From positions 14,657,088 through 14,721,087 of the forward strand of contig OZ025249.1 of NCBI GenBank assembly GCA_964019135.1: DNA of 64,000 bases. The letters are read 5' to 3'. The position numbers and the translations under genes are program-made. Shown piece by piece: positions 47,401 to 56,759 of the stretch (the first letter of the stretch is position 1; the number at the start of each line of letters is the position of its first letter). The stretch comes from Arenicola marina (Eukaryota; Annelida; Polychaeta; Arenicolidae). The notes beneath the pieces were generated by a model. The model made no database searches, was not told the origin of the DNA, and saw nothing but the letters and a program-made list of their open reading frames with translations.

Positions 47401-50400
47401 GTATGTCGTCTTTAAATTTTGCAAATCGCCCGAATAGTTTTCATGCAAAAAATTCTTAAACTTTAACAATGACCCCTATGAGAGGATTTTGGCGGGAAAA
47501 TGGCTCCTCAATTTCTCCATGAAGGGTACAAGTGAGACAAACGGCGCTTTGCATAGGACATAAGATTAGTATTTAGGGTCGGATGACGATACTGATCCAG
47601 GTCACGCATAAAAGGTCAAGGTCAAATCAAGGTCAAGGTCACGGAACATGATTTTAGCAGTAACTCCGTTAATATTGGGTCTAGAGATCCACGGTTTGTT
47701 TCTGAGTAATCCTCAGAGTGAGGCGCAAAGAAATGTGGTCTCAGATTTCACGTCACATTTATAGTTTTCGAGTTATTAGATGATCTAATTTTCACAACGA
47801 AAATGATACAAAAACCGATGTGACAACATGCATGTAGTTAGATTAAATATGTGTGGTGGAATATGTCCTAATATTACTGACATCAAGTGTGCCAAATCCC
47901 ATCGAAATCAAACCGGTAGTTATGACGCAAAAAAATAATCTTACTTTAACATGGCCAATCCCATTGTGAAGCATCGACAGGCCAAATGACTGCCAGCGCG
48001 GTGACCGATTTCGCAATAGACCTCGTTCGGTACGGGTTTGACGCTCACTGACTTTTTTTGAGATTCATACGTTCTCGCTATCCTCCAGCTATGTTATACG
48101 CGGGTTTATTAATACGGCCTCTGAACTTTATCTGCGACCTTTCATAGTTATCGGGTCAAGGTCAGTTGCACCTATACCCCGATTTTCGTATTCCCTCTCA
48201 AGCTACGCTTGACAAATCTAGTTGTTGTGTGCATGCGTAAGGTGGGGGGGGGGAGGGATCCCGGGGGGCACTATTATACAAATCTATTGGAGGAAATCCG
48301 CGGGTGCCTTGTTGCCTTGCGAGTGGATCATTTGTGATTAAAATATACCCCCATAGAGCGGATATTTATGATAAAAAAGATACCCCTATAGAGCGAATAG
48401 TTTAAAACTTGCTACCGGGGTGGGGGGGGGGGGCACTCTGAAAATGTGCGTTTATAGCGGGAAAACAATACTACCGAGCGGATTTTGCCGGCCAAAGATG
48501 GGGGGGGGGTGCTTTATCGCGGACTCCCCCCGCCCCCAAACCCATCAATGTATGGGGGAGGGGGTTGGTCTGCACTATGCATGCCGTTATCCTGTCTAGT
48601 GATACCAGGGCCGGTCGAGTGTATTTACTACGTTACAAGACCTGTCGGTATTGTACGACTTAAAGTTTGTTTCACACACTGGGATACGTACTGTTGCTTT
48701 CATGTCCGACAACGACTTCGCACAGTGTCATTGTATCAGGTCTATCGCCACCAGTCTTCTCTATGATGACGTATCTGCCGATCGGATGTGCGTCACAGCT
48801 GATGTTGGCTGTACCTATCCAGGCGTCAGTCGTGTTGGCCTGAGGTACGGTTTCTGTGTAGTGACCACATCTGTGGGACCCGGATGGTCCTCCCGTCACA
48901 ACCACATCAAAGTCGGACAGCCACTGCTGACCTGGTATGCATAACGAGGAACGATTGGGGCATATCAAGACACGTAGAAACAAATGATAGGCCTGAATCT
49001 TGACTAAACGATAACTTACCGAATGAAAAGCAGTCGTTGGGAATATGTACATGTTTGACATTCTGAAAATAGGCTGCCGTTAATCACCCGACTAAACTGT
49101 ACAACTGAGGTTAGGGGAACATGGGGCAAAATGACCACCTTAATTTTATTTTTATTTTTATTTTTTGGGGGACAAGCAGTGCTATAAAAAGAGCCAAATT
49201 TTGGTAAACTGACAACAATAATTGGTGAATAACATTGCTTGGATACATGTGAGTGGCACGAATCAAATTTCTACTAGCACAAAAAACATGTTTTATGTCA
49301 CAGTGGGTGACTTTGTCCCCCTAATTGGGCAAAATGGTCAGCACATTATTTCAGCATGTTAATGAGTGAACTGAACAGCCTAAAAAAGGCAAACTCCTAA
49401 CTCTCTGGAACAATTTGACACAGAGGGATAATACACAGAAATTACAAATAATGGTCAGCAGAGGCGGATCGAGCCGGGGGGGACACCCCTTTCCCCCACC
49501 CTTTGCCATTTTTCAGTGCAAAGTTAAGGCCATCTGAGGCGTAGAACTCAGCTTTCATGCGAAGTCCTACTGTTGCACTGACCCGGGGCAGGGGTGGATC
49601 TAAGGGGGCCGACCCGGCCCCGAACCCCCTTTTTAGGGCCGACATTTATATAACTTATACCATTTAACATATCAAAACCGGCCCCCCCTATCCAGCATAT
49701 CTGGATCCGACCCTGAAACCGCGCCCACCCCTATCCAGCTTTTCTGGATCCGCCCCTGCGGGAAGGGCGGGGGGGGGGGTTATTTAATACATTGCTGGGT
49801 TTGGGGGTTTCCGCGGTAAAGCCCCCCCTCCCATTTTCACCGTCAAATCCGCTCTGGAGACTGGTGGCCTCCCCTCCCCCCCCCCAATCGCAAGTCTTAA
49901 AATTTGCGGTCTATAGGGGTATCTTTTTCATCACAAATGTCAGCTCTATATGGGTATCTTTTTCGTCACAAATATCCGCTCTCTCAGGCATCAAGTCACC
50001 CGCGGAACCCCACAACCAGATTTGTATATTAATCCTCCCCCCCAGTGGTGCCCTTAGCGGGGCATCGCCTGACACTTGGCTTTGTCTTTCTAACTTGAAG
50101 TCTGGTAGCTTATGGGAGTAGGGATGTATCGAATGGAGACAAGATGTCGCGTGCCGCCTGGCTCTGCCTCGCTTCCGGCTCCCTGTGGCGCACAGCTCTC
50201 CCTTCTTTAAGCTCCCTGTGACGCACATCGTTTTCTTCTTCACCCTCACCTTTACCATAGATGGCAACAGCCCAGAGTCGTTTACTTCCGTAACGAAGGT
50301 CAGCTGTCTGTTTCAGCGCCCATGTAGAAAACGTTTCAATATACAGGTGGCAGCACCGCAATTGCGCCATATTGTGGTGGGCCATATGACCCCGATGGGT

Positions 50401-53400
50401 CATTTTACCCCATGTTCTCCTACATTTGTTAAGGTATCACGTAACAAACAGCAACAAATATAACACGTTTCAATACAGGTGGCAGCACCGCAATTGTGCG
50501 ATATTGTGGTGGGCCACATGTCCACGGTGGGTCATTTTACCCCATGTTCCCCTACTTTGCAAAGGTTGAATCTCAGAATCCCCCAAATCCCGTTAAATTA
50601 GCAATTAAGAACTGCACGAACCTTCCCCCGAATTTTATTTACGAATTAAAGCATACGTCAAATTCTTCAGCGCTGTTCAGCACAAATATTAAGTCGTCGT
50701 TGATTTTTGAAAAATTACGCCGTTCCATAATATCCGCCAAATTAGACGTGCTTTGTTCATTTCTTTTTGATATAACAGCTATGTTTGATGGCACAATATG
50801 CTGATGCTCTTTCACCCAGAACCCTCGCAATCACGGGTAAAGCAATGTGTTATTAACTTGACCAACGCCATTTACTTATAATGTAATGTTTAAAATGTAA
50901 AATTCACTAACGATTGAAGTGTAAATTAATTGGTGAAATTGTTCATCCTATGTTTTTTTTTGTGTAATCGCTGTCAACGATCTAAGCCCATTCCAGACTA
51001 CTCACCGAACCCCTGGTCGGTGTTGAAGACCGTGACGTTGTGGATGACGTAGTCGCCGCCGAGGTCCACGGTCCACTTGGAGTGGTTTCCCAAACCCGCG
51101 AAAGGGTGAGCGCAGACACACTGCTGATCGCTGTTCCTACCGTCAATGACCTCCCCATCGACAGCCAGATCACTGTACAGTATGTGCCACGTCCCATTCT
51201 GGTTGGTGGACTTACCACGGGCCACGTTAGCTGATAAAAGAGTATATATGATACATTGAGTGTAAGGTCAACGACCTTCCCATCGAAGGCCTGATGAACA
51301 TACAGTATGTAGACCCCTTGCTTGTTTGTTCACCACGGGCCATACTGCTTAGCCAGATAAAAAACAATAAATTTTTATGTCTATATCTGCTTCGTATCTA
51401 TAGTGCAGACAAATTGGTGACATTATGATTGCTAACTTGATATAGTTACCAACACCTGCCGATTTACTTGGCATAAAAATATAATATATTGCACTTTTGA
51501 TAGATCGATATAAAAATACATGTTTATATTAACAAATTGCAGATTACAGACGCCTTTACCAGGACAGCTACTTCAGATGATGATCACTAATGGTCACCTA
51601 TCACACCTCGGCCGGATGGGACGAAAGTGCCTAAGAGCTTCGACGATCAATGACGGGGAGGATGATTCCCCAGTGGCGGTTCCAGGGGGGGGGGGGTAAG
51701 CGGTACATGCCCCCTTTCACGGCGTAACAAGGCCAATTTGGTCCATTTTGGCGGCATTTACACGTTGTAAATGATATAAATATGCACCCCCTTATTCAGA
51801 CTCGTGCCCCCGCCCCCCCTTTGGCAAAATCCTGGATCCCAGTGTTCCCAGTGACGTCGGTATGCCCAGATTCCCTTTTCCATGGCACAGGGGGAGATTA
51901 AACAGTAATTGCAATATCCAGTAATATCTTTGCCTCTATGGTAAATTGGCATACCAGGCCAGACTCGAAAAATAACTCAAGATCAGCATGGTTGTACGGA
52001 CGTATTCAACAGATTTTGAGGTCAAAACGAGCAGGCGCCAAACATTGTTCAAAAAGTACGGCATATGTCATATAGGCTTGTCCAAAATGTCGTTGACTGC
52101 AATAGGCGGCCATTGCATTACCTATTCCTTCATACTGGTAAGCCCGATGTATGCCAGTTCACAACATGTTTTCCATGTTTGAAAGGTGACCCCGTGGGGA
52201 ACGCCTTCGGTTATTTTCGAGTGTCAGCCCACGCGGGTCGAATCTCACCGGTGCAAATGTCTGCTTGTGCAGGATAAAGATAAAGATCCAATGACATTCT
52301 TCGTGCAGAACCCGGGGTGGGGGGGGGGGGACAGATAATTAAATCGGGGGGGGGGACGATTCTGAAATTTTTTTTTAACCCCAGTGGGTCTTCATGGACC
52401 TGCGAGATGGAGCGGGGTCAAACAAAAAATTACGAGTTTCGAACAAAATTGGTGGTCGCATTAGCGGGGTTGAATTCCATTGAATTTGATTCGATGGGTC
52501 TGGTCTTTGAAGTCTTATTGACAGATAAGCGAGATGGGCGCATTAGCGGGGTTCAGGTCAATTTTAATGTATCGGCGAAAATTCGGGACTGGGAAAAAGT
52601 GGTCTTGGCGGGCTGATCACATTACCGGAGTAGTCTTAAAGCGGGGTTCCACTGTTCCACTGTTCCACTGTTCCACTCCTTTTCCCAACAGGTGAAAAAA
52701 GGGGGCCCCCTCAAATACAGCGATGCATGAAGTACCCCAGACACATAATACGTGGTTACTCCCGGAGATATGGCATATCTCTACCATGATACATGTCACT
52801 ATCGCTATATGGCCTCCAGAGGTTAATTTAAAGCGTCCTGCATTCTCTGTTTGAAGATCTACATATCGATGTATATTCGGCACAAGTAAAAAGCTGTCAT
52901 GCGTAGGACAGTAAAGAAAGAGAGCTCTCAAGGAAGAGTTGGCGTCTTCTATAATACGTCATCCATATCCCAAACTTGCCATTCCAGTATTTGGTCATAT
53001 GAATTGTACATGGGTGCGATGAGGCATACATAAAACCTTGGTCTAAAATATGTCTCAGTATTTTGTGATTGTGTGGGGGTTGCTTGGCTCTGACCATGGG
53101 TAGGGGGGCAGGGGAGGAGTGGGGGAGGGCTGCACCCCCAGCCAGACCACCGGTCTATAATAATTCGACAACTTGCCAAAAATCATGGTCAATCACAATC
53201 TTAAAATCAAGTGATGTATGCGTTATTATGTTGATATATTATTTGATGAAACCACAACACCAATTTATCTGGTACATAGGCTATGGAGGCAGGCGGTTTC
53301 TACTAGTTGACACCCATATATCGACTCTTACCTATCTGACAGGCCTCTCCGCTCCAGGTGAACAGACCAGGACTGTCCTGGGCACACTCTCCCGGACAGA

Positions 53401-56400
53401 CTCCCGTGTTCGGATCACAGGTGGCGCCACCGGCACAGTGACACTGGAACTCACAGTCCGAACTCTTCCCGAACAGACACGAAGCTTGACGGGGAAAGAA
53501 ACTTGGTGTGAGACATAAACAAGCGTTCTTTTGGCTAACAACAGAAAGCTTTTATTTCAAGCTGCGCAATAATTACGGCCATCCCAGCACACCGCGCTGA
53601 GATGGGGCGAGGCTGGTTCAGGCAGCTTCACTTGTAACTACCATTGTCATACGCCAGGTTGAGGTGTTCGGGTCATAGCTTAGAAATTGAAAAGGTAGGC
53701 ATTGTAATATAGAAGCACGAGGTATTGTAAAGATTGTGTTAAACATGGTGACTATCTTGTCGAATACCATTTTACTCTGGTGTGTACATTATATGCTTCA
53801 AGTCGGGATCAGAGACGGCCTAAAGTATACACATGCTATGCCGCGTCCAAAAATTGTGTATGACTATTTGGCAGTAAAAAACGAAAACATCATTATGAAT
53901 TTCGCCATTTTTGTTTACGAAGCATTCAACTGAAGAGAGTCATTTCTGGCATCGCTGTAGCTGATGTTTGTATACAGGCATGTATGTCACCTATTTGAAT
54001 ATTGTATTGAAGAGGGCGTTGTTGCCCAAGTACTGAATAAACACTTTCGCACGGGTTAGGTGCGTGTGCATTCACTGGGCATGCCGATTGTATCTCACTC
54101 AAAACCACACGGGACACTGGGAAGAAGATGACGGTCGATTAAAAGTGGATAGTAGGCTCGTTTTACTGACCCTACATGCACCGGACGTGAACCGTGTGCG
54201 CATTTCATTGGAATAGGCATATCTCTATCGGCACACTCACAAGTGCCCGGGCGGGATACCGATCCTGGCCCAAAGAAATGCGCCCGCTGTCATGCCCCAG
54301 GGGACGAGCACTATTATACCAACCTGGTGGAGGTGGGGGAGGGGGGGGGAGTCCGCGGGCCCCCCTGGATGCCTGAGAGAGCAGACATTTGTGAGAAAAA
54401 AGATACCCCTATAGAGTGGATATTTTAAAACTTGCGACTGGGGGCGGGGGGGGGGCTAATAATGTCGACATTGGCGGTGGGGGGGGGGGGACTTTTTGCG
54501 TTCCTCGGGAAGAGACTTTTCGTTTTACTGTGAACTGGAAATGAGGAAAATAATTCTTCGTGAACTGGGGATGGCGCATTAGACGACCCTTGTGATCAAA
54601 GGATTCGATTTATTGTGAACTGGGATTAAACTTCGGATTTTGCTTAAATAACCGGGAATCGTGAATAAAAAAACTTATTATTCATGATCTGTAAACATGA
54701 CCCCCATTTGCCCACCCCCCCCCCCCACCCCCACACACATACACATAGGGCGGGTCAACGGAAAAAAATAAAGAGCAAGAGCTTTACCCAAACCCAGCAA
54801 TGTATAAAGAACCTTCCCTCCCCGGGCGTCATACACATGACTGCTACCAAAGTGGTCGGTCTGATATACTGAATATAGCTTGGCAGAACAGTGAACAGTA
54901 GATCGCTCGCTTGGCAAACACTCGAAACGCCAGTCATGCATGTCGTGTGCGTGTGCGTTTTTTTTTGTTTTTTGGTTTTTTTTGGGGGGGGGGAGGCCTT
55001 GTGCCATACTGTCACATATTGGTCGTCATTTGGTACTGTCGTGGTCGGATTTCTATAAAACAATAAACTGTCAGATTCGTTTACGTTGAATTTCCCCGAT
55101 CTCACTGTGTCGAAGATTCATTACGGAGTCAACCAATTAATAGTGTCAGCTAACGTACTTTAAGCTTTGTGCATATTGTGCAATGACCGTTAAATATGCT
55201 ATGGTTGATAACTACATAACCACTATACACTGCTATATCAGCATCAAGTACAGTGAAACCCGGCCTTTAAGACCACCCAGGTAATGTGACCACCCCGCCA
55301 AGACAACTTTTTCCCAGTCCCGAATTTTTGCCGATACCTTAACATTGACCCGAACGCCACTAATGCGACCACCTCGCTTATCCGTCATTAAGACTACGAA
55401 GACCAGACCCATCTAAGCAAGTTCAATGGAATTCAACCCCGCTAATGCAACCACCGAAGATTCGACTATTTTGTTCGAAACCCGTGGACATCAATAAACA
55501 TCAAACGAACAGTTTTTCCACAATGAGTGTCCGAGTTACAGGAGCCTTGAAACAAAGAGTAATTGCTTTTTCGTGTGACGGGAGACCGTGAACGCACTCG
55601 AGGACACTGATGTGTATAAACAAAGAACTTGTTCTGTAAATTCTTTGGCATCAAGTCAGATGTGTCATATTAGGGACACGGCCCATCCTTTCTGTTAGTG
55701 AAATGTTTATTTTACAGGTTAAAGGATACGGATTAACCTTTTGTCGACTGATGTACGGTATTGATTGCGGTTTATGTGTGAACATTGATGGGTACAGTAA
55801 GACCGGAAGACAGTTACATATTGTTATTTTATCTGTTATATCAAGGACACGGCTTGGCTAGTGTCATGTTTATTTTACATATTAAACACTAATTGCGCTC
55901 AGCAGGCATTGCAATATTAATCAGCTGCTTGTAAACTGGCCGAGCCTTTCGGTTTCATTGTTTTATACCTGACTTGATGCTGAAGGAGTTCACAGTTTAA
56001 TAACAGAATGCGTATAAAAGGACGTCAGAGAGTACATGTTTGAGTATTACATAACCGCCATCCCCACGCATCACATCACCCATTGTTGGCATCAGTGATA
56101 ATCTCAGTGATTAACTGCTGCTATTGGGGAAATGTCGCTAATGAGACCATCCCGCTAATGAGACCACTTGTGTTCAGTCCCGTAGGTGGTCTTAATAGCG
56201 GGGTACCTCTGACTTGACCCGCTATACCTAATAGATAGGTACATAATGAATACGTACTCGTTAAAGCTTTTTTTTTTGCTATTTAATTCCTTTTCCTTTA
56301 CGTTTTTTGTTATGAGTTGTGCTACTTGTATTTTAAATTTATTCCACGCTATTACAATATCAATACATTCCATAATTTACTTACCTTGGCGGCGCCACTT

Positions 56401-56674
56401 TGAAAGCAGAATTTTATGAATTTGTGCCTTATGTCTTATTTTGTAAGTCCCGTTCAGGCGAAGATGAAAAATGAATGATTAAACTTCCCTGTTGCGGTTT
56501 GTCGTGTTGATATTACCACCAGCAGTGGTGACGCAAGCACTAAAATGTAACAGTAAGCCCCGATCTACACTCACTTCATTATGATCTTTAACAAAACTCA
56601 CCGTCAACTGGTCTTCTTGACGCTTGTATGATAACCATGACTAAAATAGAACATGGAACAGTTAAATATGGCAT
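32261..56674 (-). CDS. Receptor gene B: signal peptide, EGF-like, FTP lectin, Cys-rich, EGF, FN3, membrane segment
   Basis: Minus-strand model with exons at 56674-56602, 53484-53332, 51230-51006, 48931-48692, 37483-37397, 36675-36523, 34947-34621 and 33403-33226, plus a tentative tail exon 32429-32261. All junctions up to the membrane exon are phase 1 and GT-AG. The product is a type I membrane protein with a glycan-binding FTP domain outside, an FN3 domain next to the membrane and probably a short tail; no kinase or phosphatase domain is seen. It is the inverted paralogue of gene A and the two are convergent. It spans about 24 kb against 10 kb for the matching part of A, because of insertions in intron 4. 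Ligand and partners are unknown. Confidence 0.85.
32600..32865. repeat. 44-bp tandem repeat, about 6 copies
   Basis: The unit contains GGGATCCCTGATGTCAGCGT, then ACACTGATCCCGGGTTCAGGC. It lies in the intron before the tentative gene B tail exon. Confidence 0.9.
33226..33403 (-). CDS. Gene B exon 8: transmembrane segment
   Basis: 178 nt, phase 1 to 2, acceptor CATTCAG, donor AG|GTGATC. It codes EDTTVLPFALLGCAVVVMV, then ILGTALVVIVVRHHGCRG and an NQSPTNHRPTSV juxtamembrane part. About 23 hydrophobic residues followed by RHH fit a single-pass type I membrane helix with the stop-transfer charge inside. Confidence 0.85.
34621..34947 (-). CDS. Gene B exon 7: fibronectin type III domain
   Basis: 327 nt, phase 1 to 1, acceptor TTTTCCAG, donor G|GTGAGA. 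It codes DAPRDNGENVTLGSVGSSSV, EIFWEQNKNLP, YGYSISYRTG, ISSLTPNTRYDFKVEQYRIW and GPTFRTLPDG. The W in strand B, the Y.I.YR strand and the L.P.T.Y.F.V motif are the FN3 signature. Confidence 0.92.
34948..36522 (-). other. Gene B intron 6, homologous to gene A intron 6
   Basis: 1575 bp of non-coding DNA that aligns in reverse to 26500-27420 and 29170-29332. The alignment is interrupted only by the SINE cluster on the A side. Confidence 0.85.
36523..36675 (-). CDS. Gene B exon 6: EGF-like module
   Basis: 153 nt, phase 1 to 1. It codes ACDVGRYGLNCAESCTGHCG, then TGDPYSCSPSDGSCPGG and GTNCGVFIG. Six nucleotides longer than gene A exon 6 through a Thr-Gly insertion. Confidence 0.92.
37397..37483 (-). 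CDS. Gene B exon 5: short Cys-rich module
   Basis: 87 nt, phase 1 to 1, acceptor TTCCACAG, donor G|GTAACT. It codes CDECQDCSQVIGCRSCSSPG, then LKWPPCTEG. Confidence 0.88.
37484..37985. repeat. Splice-acceptor minisatellite of gene B, about 10 copies
   Basis: On the minus strand each unit of about 49-51 bases holds a copy of the exon 5 start (TGTGATGAGTGTC...GACTGTTC) and the pyrimidine tract. It is the same repeat as 25953-26099 but longer. In about half the units CACAG has become AACTG (CAGTTAAAC on the plus strand), which removes the AG acceptor. Confidence 0.88.
38463..38620 (-). repeat. Second SINE family, complete tRNA-like head
   Basis: On the minus strand: A-box TGGTGTAGTGGTTAGCGCAC, B-box GGGTTCGAATCGGG, then the body CCTCCCGGGAGGTTCC / GGCCTAAA shared with 7666-7845. 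The anticodon arm is enlarged, so it is a SINE and not a tRNA gene. Confidence 0.85.
43000..43145. mobile_element. MITE of the GGCGGATCC-end family, diverged copy
   Basis: Starts CAGAGGCGGATCCAAGGGGA and ends CCTAGATCCGCCCAG, giving an imperfect terminal inverted repeat. Non-coding. Confidence 0.6.
43316..43476 (+). mobile_element. MITE with CAGGGGCGGATCCAG terminal inverted repeats
   Basis: Left end CAGGGGCGGATCCAG, right end CTGGATCCGCCCCTA: 14 of 15 positions are complementary. The interior (GGATATAGATATGCTGGAT, GGTATACATTTCGGTCCTAA) recurs reversed at 49590-49757. About 160 bp, non-coding, superfamily unassigned. Confidence 0.8.
44485..48215. mobile_element. Large composite repeat rich in TGACGTCA and TCAAGGTCA, class unknown
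   Basis: Starts with a hairpin AAGACGAAAATC...GATTTTCGTCTTA and ends near GATTTTCGTATTCCCTCTCA, then GCTACGCTTGACAAATCTAG. It holds many TGACGTCA palindromes (near 45069, 45400, 46315, 46470) and TCAAGGTCA repeats (near 44730, 47610-47640, 48152). Two internal blocks resemble each other (ACTCCGTTAATATT..CTAGAGATC near 44783 and 47665). A relative lies at 9480-10330. No transposase is recognised. Confidence 0.55.
46883..47000. repeat. Short tandem repeat of about 33 bp
   Basis: About four units with CGCGCTGTTTAGCCCAAATT-like cores (TACGCG, TGTTTA, AATTGTCCC). On the plus strand they read as NCPLYALF-type repeats, which explains the 133-codon ORF at 46884-47285. Not a gene. Confidence 0.7.
48244..48570 (-). 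repeat. Dispersed G/C-run repeat, reverse copy
   Basis: GATACCCCTATAGAGCG, GCGGATTTTGCCGGC and long G runs match 49765-50020 in reverse and 54300-54470. Confidence 0.6.
48692..48931 (-). CDS. Gene B exon 4: FTP lectin domain, second half
   Basis: 240 nt, phase 1 to 1, acceptor TACCAG, donor A|GTACGT. It codes QQWLSDFDVVVTGGPSG, HRCGHYTETV, NISCDAHPIGRYVIIEKTGG and TMTLCEVVVGHE. One codon shorter than gene A exon 4; the N-glycosylation-like NTT site is not in gene A. Confidence 0.92.
49590..49757 (-). mobile_element. MITE with GGCGGATCC ends, reverse copy
   Basis: Reverse complement of the 43316-43476 interior, ending TATCCAGCTTTTCTGGATCC then GCCCCTG. Its left end is modified (GGGGTGGATCTAAGG). 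Confidence 0.75.
49765..50020 (+). repeat. Dispersed G/C-run repeat
   Basis: TTATTTAATACATTGCTGGG, GCGGTAAAGCCCCCCC, then two GGGTATCTTTTTC..TCACAAAT repeats and CTCTCAGGCATCAAGTCACC. Confidence 0.65.
51006..51230 (-). CDS. Gene B exon 3: FTP lectin domain, first half
   Basis: 225 nt, phase 1 to 1, acceptor TTATCAG, donor G|GTGAGT. It codes NVARGKSTNQNGTWHILYSD, LAVDGEVIDG, VCAHPFAGLGNHSKWTVDLG and YVIHNVTVFNT. Same length and signature as gene A exon 3; about a quarter of residues differ, mostly in the first 40. Confidence 0.92.
51262..51345 (-). pseudogene. Remnant of a duplicated FTP exon start
   Basis: Just upstream of gene B exon 3 a degraded copy of its first part survives: ATGGCCCGTGGTGAACAAAC for the VARGK start and CGATGGGAAGGTCGTTGAC for the DGEVID part. 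Small indels break the frame. The copy of the acceptor region (TTTTTTATCTGGCTAAGCAG) is also present. Confidence 0.65.
51346..53331 (-). other. Gene B intron 2, distal part
   Basis: Intron DNA. 51675-51840 is a MITE-like block with GGCGGTTCCAGGGG / CCTGGATCCCAGTG ends. 52225-52310 is a SINE tail and 52405-52656 a fragment of the GCGGGGTT element. No exon is recognised. Confidence 0.65.
52405..52656 (-). mobile_element. MITE fragment related to 55252-56212
   Basis: The reverse complement starts CAGTGGAACCCCGCTTTAAG and continues with CCAAGACCACTTTTTCCCAG; 55252-55500 has the same series. It ends in TTCCACTG triplication. Confidence 0.75.
53332..53484 (-). CDS. Gene B exon 2: Cys-rich EGF-like module
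   Basis: 153 nt, phase 1 to 1, acceptor CGTCAAG, donor G|GTAAGA. It codes ASCLFGKSSDCEFQCHCAGG, then ATCDPNTGVCPGECAQD and SGEACQIG. Confidence 0.92.
   Translation of the reverse strand, partial: LRVCSGRVRTVSSSVTVPVAPPVIRTRESVRESVPRTVLVCSPGAERPVR
54300..54470 (-). repeat. Dispersed G/C-run repeat, reverse copy
   Basis: GGATGCCTGAGAGAGCAGAC, AAAAGATACCCCTATAGAG and long G runs, as in 48244-48570. Confidence 0.6.
55252..56212 (+). mobile_element. MITE of about 960 bp with CAGTG...ACCCCGC ends
   Basis: The left end CAGTGAAACCCGGCCTTTAA, then GACCACC, is mirrored by the right end GGTGGTCTTAATAGCGGGGT, then ACCTCTG. The interior repeats GCTAATGAGACCA-like blocks. Non-coding. Target duplication not resolved. 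Confidence 0.65.
56602..56674 (-). CDS. Gene B exon 1: signal peptide
   Basis: Minus-strand ATG at 56674 gives MPYLTVPCSILVMVIIQA, then SRRPVD, ending in phase 1 at G|GTGAGT. Joined to exon 2 it reads VDA-SCLFGK. The hydrophobic core and small-residue end suit a leader. Similar exons open paralogues at 1018-1099 and 7864-7933. A TATA palindrome lies about 75 bases upstream. Too short and split to stand out as an ORF; found by phase, motif and paralogue comparison. Confidence 0.65.
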
Positions 56675-56744
56675 GGTCGATACTACAATCTTAGAAATAA
56701 GACTCCTTCGCGTCCTCGGCGCCGTTAACATGGTTAATGCAGTG

Positions 56745-56754
56745 GTTATATAAC
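56745..56754 (-). promoter_or_regulatory. TATA box of gene B
   Basis: GTTATATAAC (palindrome), 71-80 bases before the ATG. Flank shared with gene D around CTTCGCGTC. Confidence 0.45.
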
Positions 56755-56759
56755 AACCT

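Larger units (their letters stand above)
48932..51005 (-). other. Gene B intron 3
   Basis: 2074 bp that hold the MITE at 49590-49757, the G/C-run repeat at 49765-50020, and two direct copies of a GTTTCAATACAGGTGGCAGC / GACCCATTTTACCCCATGTT-type block (about 50335-50420 and 50468-50560). No exon is recognised. Confidence 0.7.
53485..56601 (-). other. Gene B intron 1
   Basis: 3117 bp. It holds a G/C-run repeat (54300-54470), a related block at 54690-54830, a stretch near 55070-55170 shared with unit II intron 1, and the MITE at 55252-56212. Confidence 0.7.
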
